Shown here piece after piece: positions 1-6,512 of a stretch of DNA of 7,039 bases. The DNA is from Chitinophaga pinensis (GTDB lineage Bacteria > Bacteroidota > Bacteroidia > UKL13-3). Within the stretch, counting starts at the first letter, position 1. Each line of letters begins with the position of its first letter. The position numbers and the translations under genes were made by a program. The stretch is taken from positions 1 through 7,039 of the forward strand of contig CAMCJW010000153.1 of assembly GCA_945875195.1 (NCBI GenBank), written 5' to 3'. Below the pieces are notes generated by a model. That model searched no databases. It saw nothing but the letters and a program-made list of their open reading frames with translations, and was not told where the DNA came from.

Positions 1-3000
1 CCAAGAGAGCGCTTGCAAGCAAGTTGGGCATACCAACAATCACTTTTCGCACAACAAACCGCACTCAACAAGGCAGCAATTCCTGGCATTACTTGGATTG
101 AAAGAGGACCTAAAAATTGTGGCGGCAGAACCCGCTCCTTGATGGTTGATTTAAATGACCCCACCAAAAAAACAGTATGGGCTTGCGCAGTGGCTGGTGG
201 TATTTGGAAAACCACAGATATTACCGCGGCAGAGCCAAATTGGTCAACCAACAATGACTTTTTCCAAAACTTAGCCATTACGCACATCAACCAAGCACCT
301 TCCAAACCCCAGGTTATGTATTTCTGCACAGGCGAAGGCAATGGCAACCTAGATGCTGTGAGAGGCCTTGGCGTATGGAAATCTATCAATGGAGGAAAAA
401 ATTGGTACCAGTTAGCAAGCACCAATAATGGCAATTTTTACTATTGTCAAAAAATAGTTTCAATTGGTATGGGAGATACTGTTTTGGTATTAACCAAAGC
501 TGGAATTTATAGATCTGCCAATGGAGGAAATACTTTTACAAAAGTGCTTGGTTCAGGCATTGCCTCTGCTGGTAATAATGCATACGATTTGGAAATAATG
601 AACAATGGCACCATGTACGTAACCATGAGCAATGGCTCAAGCACAGGTGGCACCATTCACAAATCATACAACACAGGTGTTACATGGTCGAACCCATTGC
701 CCATGCCAAGTTACATGCCTGGCGATGAAATGGAAATAGCCGTTTCGGATGTGGATACCAATATCATGTACGTGCTGGTTGAAAGCAACAGTAGAATTTC
801 GGGCATATTAAAAACAAGCAATGCGGGTGCTAGTTTTGATTCGCTTGCAAAATATCCAGTTGATGCAGATAAAGGCGTTTCTAGATCTACCTATCCAAGA
901 GATTTTAGTAGAAGCCAGGCTTGGTACGATTTAAGTTTAGCGGTTGATCCAAATAATGCAAATGTTGTGGTGGTTGGAGGTGTTGATTTATTTAAAACAA
1001 ATAACAGTGGTAACTCTTGGACTCAAATCTCTCATTGGTATGGCGGTTTTGGTATTCAAGAGGTACACGCCGACCAACATTATGCTTATTTTGAACCTGG
1101 CAATTCAAATGTTTGTTATTTTGGTAATGATGGTGGGATTTATAGGAGTGCCAATTTTACCCAAGCAATGCCAAGCATTACAACAAAAGAAATTAACTAC
1201 AATACTACCCAATTCTATGCCTGCGATATCCATCCAACTCTTGGTTCAAACCAATATATAGCAGGTGCGCAAGACAATGGTTCGCATTCATTTAGTCAAG
1301 CCCAAATTGGCAATTCTGTTAGGGTTACCGGTGGCGATGGCGCATTTTGTCACATAGACCAAGACCAACCACAATATTGGTTTACCTCTTATGTTTATAC
1401 CAGTTATTACAGGTCAACCAATGGTGGTTCTAGCTTTTCAAATGTAATGAATACTGGTGGTGTTCAAGTAGGAAGTTTTATCAGCCCAAGTGATTACGAC
1501 GACCTCAATAACCGCATGTATTTAGCTGGCAACAATGGCTTTTTTGTTCGTTGGAATAATCCTCAAACAGGCAATTCTATTAGCTTTGATACGGTTGCCT
1601 TGTTTGCTGGTGGACAAGTAACCCATGTTAAAGTTTCTCCAAATGTGAGTAACCGAGTTTATTTTGGACTCAACAATGGCAGAATAGTGCGCGTTGATAA
1701 TGCCAATATTTCTAATGGAATTGATTCGGTTATCAACCTAGGAAAAGGCATGACAACAGGAAATATTTCTTGCGTAGAAGTGGAAACTGGTAATGAAAAT
1801 CATATAATAGTTACCTCCAGTAATTATGGTGTTAATAGCATTTGGGAAACCAAAAATGGCGGACAAACTTGGGGAAGCGTGGAAGGCAATATGCCAGATA
1901 TGCCTATCCGCTGGGCATTGTTTAATCCAAACAATCCTATACAAGTTATGGTAGCAACTGAGCTAGGAGTTTGGAGTACCGATAGTTTAAGAGGTACCAA
2001 TACCAATTGGCAACCCAGCAACAATGGGTTTGCAAACGTAAGAACAGATATGTTAAAATTGCGCCAATCTGATTTTCAGGTGGTAGCTGCAACGCATGGA
2101 AGAGGCATATATACTTGCAACATTTTCTCGCCATCAAATGCAGATTTTAAAGTGGATAAACGAGTAGCTTATATTGGTTCAAAACTAAATTTTACAAGTG
2201 TGGGTGAAGGAGTAACTTCTTATGAATGGGATTTTGGAGATGGCACAAAAAGTACACTTAAAAATCCAGTGAAGGAATACAATGCACCTGGTTTATATGA
2301 AGTAAAATTAAGCATCAATGCCGGCCAAAAAAGCAATGTGATTGATTCATTTATTCAAATCTTACCATCTCGCGGCATTCCATATTTGGCAGCCAATGGC
2401 GGCAATTTTGAAACTAACCTCAATGATTTTGGTCCAGAGTTAATCAATGGCATTTCATTCGAAAGAGGTAATTCAAACATGCAAGGTAAAGATGGTGTGG
2501 TAAGTGGCATCAATGCTTGGGTTACCAGTTTAAGTTCATACTATCCCATCAATACCGAGGCAAGGTTATATACACCCATTTTTAACTTCACAAAAGCTGG
2601 CAACTATACCTTGTCTTACCAGGTAAAAAATGTATTCGAAACGGCATATGATGGATACAACTGGGAATACAGTTTAAATGCTGGCGATAGTTGGACAATT
2701 TTAGGCAATGATGTGCAGGCAAATTGGTATGATTACCCCAACAATGATTCCAGTAAAACTACTGCATTTCCGGTTAATTTGGCCTTTTTTAATGCAAACA
2801 ATTTAGCCTATACCACCAAGCAATTTGATGTTTCAACTTTAGCAGGAAATCCCAAAGTTTGTTTTAGGGTTATTTTTAAATCGGATAGCAACAATACCAA
2901 TCCTGGAATGGCCATAGATGATTTTGAAATTACCGGACCAGCGAACAATCCATTGGGAATTAAAAATGAAACTGAAAAGTTGATTCAATACAGTTATGCG

Positions 3001-3213
3001 TTTGGTTCAAACAGTATTTTAATGAACAGCAAGCAACAACATTTAAACATGCGTATTTGGAGCCAATCTGGACAATTGATACAGCAAAATACCATTGGTT
3101 ATGGCTCAAATACCATTCAGTTGGATAACTTGGCAAAAGGCATTTATTTGATGGAAATAACTGATGATTATGGCCGCAAACAGGTAGAAAAGTTGTTGTG
3201 GCTTGGCCAATAA
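1..3213 (+). CDS. T9SS-exported Asp-box beta-propeller protein with PKD and C-terminal sorting domain (5' partial)
   Basis: Large surface or secreted protein; 1070 residues are visible. The frame is open to the window edge and no signal peptide is seen, so the true start lies upstream; the first TTG at 13 is not a credible start. Residues about 30-705 are beta-propeller: Asp-box/BNR turns recur (SINGGKNW 128-135, SANGGNTF 172-179, TNNSGNSW 333-340, STNGGSSF 472-479, TKNGGQTW 617-624), with family landmarks GPKNCGGRTR near 36, HADQH 356-360, GNDGG 375-379, AQDNG 423-427, GGDG 444-447 and AATHGRG near 696. A PKD domain follows (711-790, core YEWDFGDGT from 741), then a jelly-roll or MAM-like module (about 792-980, ending GMAIDDFEI). 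The last 80 residues resemble a type A T9SS sorting domain (LAKGIYLMEITDDYG, then a basic tail). Such proteins are often labelled glycosyl hydrolase or sortilin-like; I see no catalytic motif. The role is probably adhesive or binding, which is inference. Confidence 0.9.
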   Translation, partial: PRERLQASWAYQQSLFAQQTALNKAAIPGITWIERGPKNCGGRTRSLMVDLNDPTKKTVWACAVAGGIWKTTDITAAEPNWSTNNDFFQNLAITHINQAPSKPQVMYFCTGEGNGNLDAVRGLGVWKSINGGKNWYQLASTNNGNFYYCQKIVSIGMGDTVLVLTKAGIYRSANGGNTFTKVLGSGIASAGNNAYDLEIMNNGTMYVTMSNGSSTGGTIHKSYNTGVTWSNPLPMPSYMPGDEMEIAVSDVDTNIMYVLVESNSRISGILKTSNAGASFDSLAKYPVDADKGVSRSTYPRDFSRSQAWYDLSLAVDPNNANVVVVGGVDLFKTNNSGNSWTQISHWYGGFGIQEVHADQHYAYFEPGNSNVCYFGNDGGIYRSANFTQAMPSITTKEINYNTTQFYACDIHPTLGSNQYIAGAQDNGSHSFSQAQIGNSVRVTGGDGAFCHIDQDQPQYWFTSYVYTSYYRSTNGGSSFSNVMNTGGVQVGSFISPSDYDDLNNRMYLAGNNGFFVRWNNPQTGNSISFDTVALFAGGQVTHVKVSPNVSNRVYFGLNNGRIVRVDNANISNGIDSVINLGKGMTTGNISCVEVETGNENHIIVTSSNYGVNSIWETKNGGQTWGSVEGNMPDMPIRWALFNPNNPIQVMVATELGVWSTDSLRGTNTNWQPSNNGFANVRTDMLKLRQSDFQVVAATHGRGIYTCNIFSPSNADFKVDKRVAYIGSKLNFTSVGEGVTSYEWDFGDGTKSTLKNPVKEYNAPGLYEVKLSINAGQKSNVIDSFIQILPSRGIPYLAANGGNFETNLNDFGPELINGISFERGNSNMQGKDGVVSGINAWVTSLSSYYPINTEARLYTPIFNFTKAGNYTLSYQVKNVFETAYDGYNWEYSLNAGDSWTILGNDVQANWYDYPNNDSSKTTAFPVNLAFFNANNLAYTTKQFDVSTLAGNPKVCFRVIFKSDSNNTNPGMAIDDFEITGPANNPLGIKNETEKLIQYSYAFGSNSILMNSKQQHLNMRIWSQSGQLIQQNTIGYGSNTIQLDNLAKGIYLMEITDDYGRKQVEKLLWLGQ

Positions 3214-3231
3214 AAAAGTTCGGTTTGAACC
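3212..3231 (-). terminator. Weak candidate intrinsic terminator after rsmG
   Basis: Reading the minus strand just past the rsmG stop, GGTTC, a five-base AAACC loop and GAACT form a five-pair stem (one G-U pair), followed directly by a run of T that overlaps the stop codon of the convergent plus-strand gene. The stem is short and AT-rich, so it may be weak. On the plus strand the same hairpin has no U-run after it, so it offers no termination for the surface-protein gene. Confidence 0.3.
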
Positions 3232-3240
3232 AAAAATGAG

Positions 3241-3876
3241 TTAGAAAATATAGACTAGCTTTTTGGTTTCAAAAAACTCCTCTTCAAAATAGTTACTGAG
3301 TGGAATTTCTTCTACTACAAGTTTTTTGTTGATTTGCTTCAGGGCTTTGTACTCTTCTCGTAAATCGCCACCTTTTAAGAATATATACCCATTTATTTTG
3401 GCGTTAAATTCTTCTTTGGCATCAACATATTGTTGCGTCCATTTATACAATTGCTCTGTTGGCGCAACTGCCCTGGCAGTAATAAAGTGAAAACTTTCCT
3501 TTAACTGCTCTACCCTACCAATGGCAAAATCAGTATTTTCTAGTTTAATAGCCTCTGATATTCCTTCGGCAACTTTAATTTTTTTAGCAATAGAATCAAC
3601 CATGGTAAAGGTGCTTTCTGGAAACATAATAGCCAGCGGAACACCAGGAAAACCGCCACCTGTGCCAATATCCAACACCCTTGAGCCCGGTTTAAAAGAA
3701 ATAAATTTGGCAATGGCTAAGCTATGTAAAATATGCTTTTCATACAAAGATTCAATGTCCTTCCTAGAGATAACATTTATTTGTGCGTTCCATTCCTCAT
3801 AAAGTGACTTTAAAGCGCTAAATTGCTCTAGCTGCTTGGCACTCAAATGAGGAAAATATTTTTCGATGATTTCCAA
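3241..3876 (-). CDS. rsmG: 16S rRNA (guanine527-N7)-methyltransferase RsmG (GidB)
   Basis: SAM-dependent enzyme that methylates N7 of G527 in the 530 loop of 16S rRNA; in other bacteria its loss gives low-level streptomycin resistance. At 211 residues it is close to the family length (E. coli about 207). The N-terminal helical part contains the typical LYEEWNAQINVISRKD (25-40) and HILHSLAIAKF (48-58). The Rossmann SAM-binding motif is VLDIGTGGGFPGVPLAI (67-83), followed by acidic motif VDS (93-95), ITARAVAP (132-139, with the conserved Arg135) and LKGGD (167-171). The start is TTG at 3876, the only initiation codon that leaves the conserved N-terminus (MEIIEKYFPHLS) intact; the next Met is residue 84. 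It begins immediately after the TAA of the upstream glycosyltransferase gene with no gap and in the same frame, which suggests translational coupling. No Shine-Dalgarno sequence is visible. Confidence 0.95.
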   Translation of the reverse strand: MEIIEKYFPHLSAKQLEQFSALKSLYEEWNAQINVISRKDIESLYEKHILHSLAIAKFISFKPGSRVLDIGTGGGFPGVPLAIMFPESTFTMVDSIAKKIKVAEGISEAIKLENTDFAIGRVEQLKESFHFITARAVAPTEQLYKWTQQYVDAKEEFNAKINGYIFLKGGDLREEYKALKQINKKLVVEEIPLSNYFEEEFFETKKLVYIF

Positions 3877-5007
3877 TTACCAGATTTTTTTTTGCTTGGT
3901 GAATAATCCCACTGAACCAAATATGAAAATATAGAGCAAATAAATTACATCTAAAAATGGCAAAAACCATAATAACTGTATACCTTGTAATTTCTTCAAT
4001 ACCCCATATAAAATAACGTTTTGAACCAAAAGTCGGAACAAATAAATACCTAATACTATTTGCCAATTGAACATGAATACCAATAACAAAATCATTGACG
4101 TATAAAAAAGAAGATGCGATGCATAATAGCCGCCCAAAAATACTTGGTGTTTCAATTGATAAAATTTGCCAGTACTGCTATGGCGGGTTTTTTGGCGTTG
4201 CCATTCCTCATAGTTCTTTTTAGGTTCGGTGAGCATAAAACTCTGAGGATTGAGCTGTATGGCAACATTGTTAGCAGTTGCAGTCTGGTTAACGTGCAAA
4301 TCATCATCACCACTTAAAATATGCTGGTGTTTTGCAAACCCTTTGTGTTTAAAAAACAATTCTCGGGTATAGGCCAAATTTCTTCCTACTCCCATAAATG
4401 CATTCTTGCCCAATGCAGCAGAAAAATAGGCCATAGCAGTAAAGCAAGATTCAAATCTTATAAATAGGTTCAGAAATGTATTGTATTTTCTATAAGGCGA
4501 ATACCCCAAAACTATTTCTTTGTTGTTATCAAATTTACTTTGCATCAACCTTAACCATTGGTTACTGGCGGGTACACAATCGGCATCGGTAAAAAACAAA
4601 CAACTATTTTGTGCGGCTTTTATACCAAGTGTTAAGGCAAATTTTTTGCCAGTTGGATACTTTTCTTGTTCTTTAATTTCACAAATTTTTAAGTGAGCAT
4701 ATTGCTCTTGGTAATATTCAAGCAATTTCTGGCTATCGTCCCAACTGCAATCATTCACTACAATTACCTCAAAATTTGGATAATCTTGATCCAATATAAA
4801 TTTGAGATTTTTTTCTAGGTTATTGTATTCATTTCTGGCAGCTATAATAACAGATACAGCAGGTAATTGATGATTATTTTCCGTACTTTTTGCTTTAAAG
4901 AACGACAAACGTGAAAATACGCCAAGGTAATAAAAGGCTTGAACCAAAGTGCTCAACACCAAAACAACAAAAATGAAAAGCACCCAATTATTTTGAAACT
5001 CCAACAT
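3877..5007 (-). CDS. Membrane-anchored glycosyltransferase, family 2 (GT-A fold)
   Basis: Processive-type GT2 enzyme of 376 residues, expected to transfer a sugar from a nucleotide donor on the cytoplasmic face of the inner membrane; donor and acceptor cannot be read from sequence. One N-terminal membrane helix (about 7-31) precedes the GT-A domain, which has SVIIAARNE (52-60), VVNDCSWDD (83-91), the metal-binding DxD in TDADC (140-144), GVGRN (206-210), the catalytic-base-type SGDDD (232-236) and QRQKTRHSS (270-278) in place of the QxxRW motif. About three or four hydrophobic helices fill residues 288-368. I chose the ATG at 5007. A TTG at 5016 lies 8 nt after GGGAGG (minus strand, 5025-5030) and would add three residues. 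Other membrane GT2 enzymes sharing this layout make polysaccharides or glycolipids. The end carries an A9 run (3885-3893), and the stop abuts rsmG. Confidence 0.9.
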   Translation of the reverse strand: MLEFQNNWVLFIFVVLVLSTLVQAFYYLGVFSRLSFFKAKSTENNHQLPAVSVIIAARNEYNNLEKNLKFILDQDYPNFEVIVVNDCSWDDSQKLLEYYQEQYAHLKICEIKEQEKYPTGKKFALTLGIKAAQNSCLFFTDADCVPASNQWLRLMQSKFDNNKEIVLGYSPYRKYNTFLNLFIRFESCFTAMAYFSAALGKNAFMGVGRNLAYTRELFFKHKGFAKHQHILSGDDDLHVNQTATANNVAIQLNPQSFMLTEPKKNYEEWQRQKTRHSSTGKFYQLKHQVFLGGYYASHLLFYTSMILLLVFMFNWQIVLGIYLFRLLVQNVILYGVLKKLQGIQLLWFLPFLDVIYLLYIFIFGSVGLFTKQKKIW

Positions 5008-5080
5008 AAGCAACAAATGTAAAACCTCCCATGCTTATTGTGCTATTGTAATATCAACAACCTGTGTATAGTGTATACTA

Positions 5081-5857
5081 TCAGAAACGATATCCAACCT
5101 GAAACACCATGCGGTAGCCGAAATCACTGGTAAATGCGTTACCTTTTTTGGTAAAAGTGCTTTTGTCTACCAAAAATTGTGCTGCAGGATAATTATCAAC
5201 CAAATATTCTTTGATATTGCTTAACAAGGCCTCTCCTTCTTCGTTGGTAATAGCGTTGGATAACTTTCCTTGGTACCTATAAAAACCCATTCCTGGACCA
5301 AACAATATTAAATCGAGGGCTATTCGGTCTTTAAAAAGCAAAAATTGATACCCAAGTTGGAAACCAGCTACCAAAACATCCAATCTGTTTTTAATTTCAA
5401 AATCAAGTGAGTTTCCTGAAGTAAAATTTAAACTTGCCTTATTGTCTCTTTTCATTAAAGTATAATAGCAATAGGGCCCAATATACACGCCTCTTGGGGC
5501 TAAATGTTTGTTCTCTTTTTTAAGATAAAACCTATAATCACCCGCTAAAATAAAACCACTTCCTTTGCTATCTTTTTCTATACTAAAGCTATCTAAATTG
5601 ATATTGATTAATTTAGGAAAAGCATTCAAACCAAAATTTATACTAAAAGATTGGTGGGGAGAAACCACTCTTTCGTAACCAAATGTGGCCTTTGTATTGG
5701 CAAAAAAAGCACTACTCGAAAAGTTGTACCTAATGGTGTTCTTATACTGCTTGGTTGTTTGGGTTGAATCTTTGCTTGTTTCTGAGCCAAAAGCTGAACC
5801 TAATAAGGTAATTAAACAAACAAGTAGTAGTTTTATTTTTATGCCAAGAAACCTCAT
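5081..5857 (-). CDS. Predicted outer-membrane beta-barrel protein, function unknown
   Basis: Protein of 258 residues that I cannot assign to a named gene. It has a clear Sec signal peptide: basic start MRFLGIKIK, hydrophobic LLLVCLITLLG (10-20), likely cleavage around SAFG-SE (21-26). The mature part alternates polar and hydrophobic residues in short strands with many aromatic residues (ATFGYERVV near 57-65, FILAGDYRFYL 102-112, GVYIGPYCYY 123-132, VAGFQLGYQFLLF 163-175) and ends VFQVGYRF, a terminal aromatic residue as expected for BAM-inserted barrels. The pattern of an early GYE, a central YRFYL and PRGVYIGPY is reminiscent of small Bacteroidota barrels in the DUF3575-like group, but that is recollection and not verified. 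I chose ATG at 5857 because it begins the signal peptide; a TTG at 5869 would add four residues. A candidate promoter lies directly upstream. Confidence 0.8.
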   Translation of the reverse strand: MRFLGIKIKLLLVCLITLLGSAFGSETSKDSTQTTKQYKNTIRYNFSSSAFFANTKATFGYERVVSPHQSFSINFGLNAFPKLININLDSFSIEKDSKGSGFILAGDYRFYLKKENKHLAPRGVYIGPYCYYTLMKRDNKASLNFTSGNSLDFEIKNRLDVLVAGFQLGYQFLLFKDRIALDLILFGPGMGFYRYQGKLSNAITNEEGEALLSNIKEYLVDNYPAAQFLVDKSTFTKKGNAFTSDFGYRMVFQVGYRF

Positions 5858-5901
5858 AGCTGTATTCAAATTATCTGAAAAGAGACTTTGTAATTAGAAA
5901 G

Positions 5902-5932
5902 CAAATATGACTTTTTTTTGTAATCAATCAAA
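5902..5932 (-). promoter_or_regulatory. Candidate Bacteroidota-type promoter for the beta-barrel gene
   Basis: On the minus strand TTTG (5932-5929) is followed after 19 nt by CATATTTG (5909-5902). The Bacteroidota primary sigma consensus is TTTG near -33 and TAnnTTTG near -7, with roughly this spacing; the -7 box differs only at its first base. Transcription would start near 5895, leaving a leader of roughly 40 nt before the ATG at 5857. The -33 element overlaps the end of the DUF4294 gene. The A8 stretch in the spacer is typical of AT-rich intergenic DNA and raises the chance of coincidence. Confidence 0.38.
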
Positions 5933-6475
5933 ACCCAAGAGCTTTATAATTTGCTCCAATTGCCAATCTTCAATAGGGTCATATTCCTCCTTTAAGTTTG
6001 CATCAAAAACCTTTGCCATGCCCTGCCAATATATCGCAGTTAAATCTCCTCTATAGGTTTGCAATAAATCATAGGTGGTTTTGCCTGTTTCTCTATAAAT
6101 CAGTTTTATCAAAATCTTACCTTGGCTCCTAGTAAGATTTTTTAAATCATCCATAAACTGATTTTTAATCGATTTTTCGGTTCTTTTGAGGTATTCTTTT
6201 CTTGCCTTTTCACTTGGCATAACTTGCAAGTTTTGCTCCATTAATTGAAACCTAAAACTGGCCATTTTTGCATAAGGTAAAACCTTTTTAACATTGTAAA
6301 CCAAGCGTTGGTATTTCTTCTCGTAATTAGAATCCTTTTGCGCCTCTACTATAAAATCTGGCAGGGTAAAGGCATAGTTGGCAGAGTCGGGCCCAACCTG
6401 ACTCCAAAGCATATTTCTAGATAAAAATAATGCTAAAAAAAGTACGACTATTTTATAATTGAAAATTGGTTTCAC
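5924..6475 (-). CDS. DUF4294 domain-containing exported protein
   Basis: Small exported protein of 183 residues belonging, by recognition of its core, to the uncharacterised DUF4294 family of Bacteroidota. An N-terminal signal peptide is visible (KPIFNYK, then hydrophobic IVVLFLALFL, likely cleavage after LWSQ near 26), so the protein should act in the periplasm or at the outer membrane. It has no lipobox cysteine. The conserved part runs RLVYNVKKVLPYAK (57-70), then a charged helical stretch (about 80-112), then LTRSQGKILIKLIYRETG (114-131), TYDLLQTYRGDLTAIYWQ (134-151) and NLKEEYDP (160-167). The start is GTG at 6475; no ATG exists before Met22, and a start there would destroy the signal peptide. 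The gene lies 37 nt after lgt, so cotranscription with it is likely. Its biochemical function is unknown. Confidence 0.85.
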   Translation of the reverse strand: MKPIFNYKIVVLFLALFLSRNMLWSQVGPDSANYAFTLPDFIVEAQKDSNYEKKYQRLVYNVKKVLPYAKMASFRFQLMEQNLQVMPSEKARKEYLKRTEKSIKNQFMDDLKNLTRSQGKILIKLIYRETGKTTYDLLQTYRGDLTAIYWQGMAKVFDANLKEEYDPIEDWQLEQIIKLLGFD

Positions 6476-6512
6476 AGCAGTATTAATTGGATCAAATACT
6501 AGGAAGAAAATT

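Noticed and set aside
13..15. TTG as the true start of the surface-protein gene
   Set aside because: The frame stays open to base 1 and the protein from here lacks the signal peptide a T9SS cargo needs, so the gene is simply cut by the window edge.
944..1261. 105-codon plus-strand reading frame inside the surface-protein gene
   Set aside because: Out-of-frame shadow of a well-supported coding region; its product is low-complexity hydrophobic sequence with no recognisable domain.
1738..2137. Three overlapping minus-strand frames of 63-68 codons
   Set aside because: Antisense to the propeller region and overlapping one another; none shows a recognisable motif.
3521..3802. 93-codon plus-strand frame opposite rsmG
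   Set aside because: It mirrors the conserved RsmG SAM-binding region and has no domain of its own.
3818..4066. 82-codon minus-strand frame across the glycosyltransferase-rsmG junction
   Set aside because: Shadow frame; of interest only as the tail that would follow slippage on the A9 run, not as a gene.
4114..4317. 67-codon plus-strand frame opposite the glycosyltransferase
   Set aside because: Antisense shadow with no recognisable features.
5068..5081. ATAGT-GTAT-ACTAT inverted repeat at the end of the beta-barrel gene
   Set aside because: Five weak A/T-rich pairs with no U-run following on either strand, so not a credible terminator; it could equally be chance in AT-rich DNA.
5685..5897. 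70-codon plus-strand frame opposite the beta-barrel signal peptide
   Set aside because: Antisense to a clear signal-peptide coding sequence; no supporting motif.
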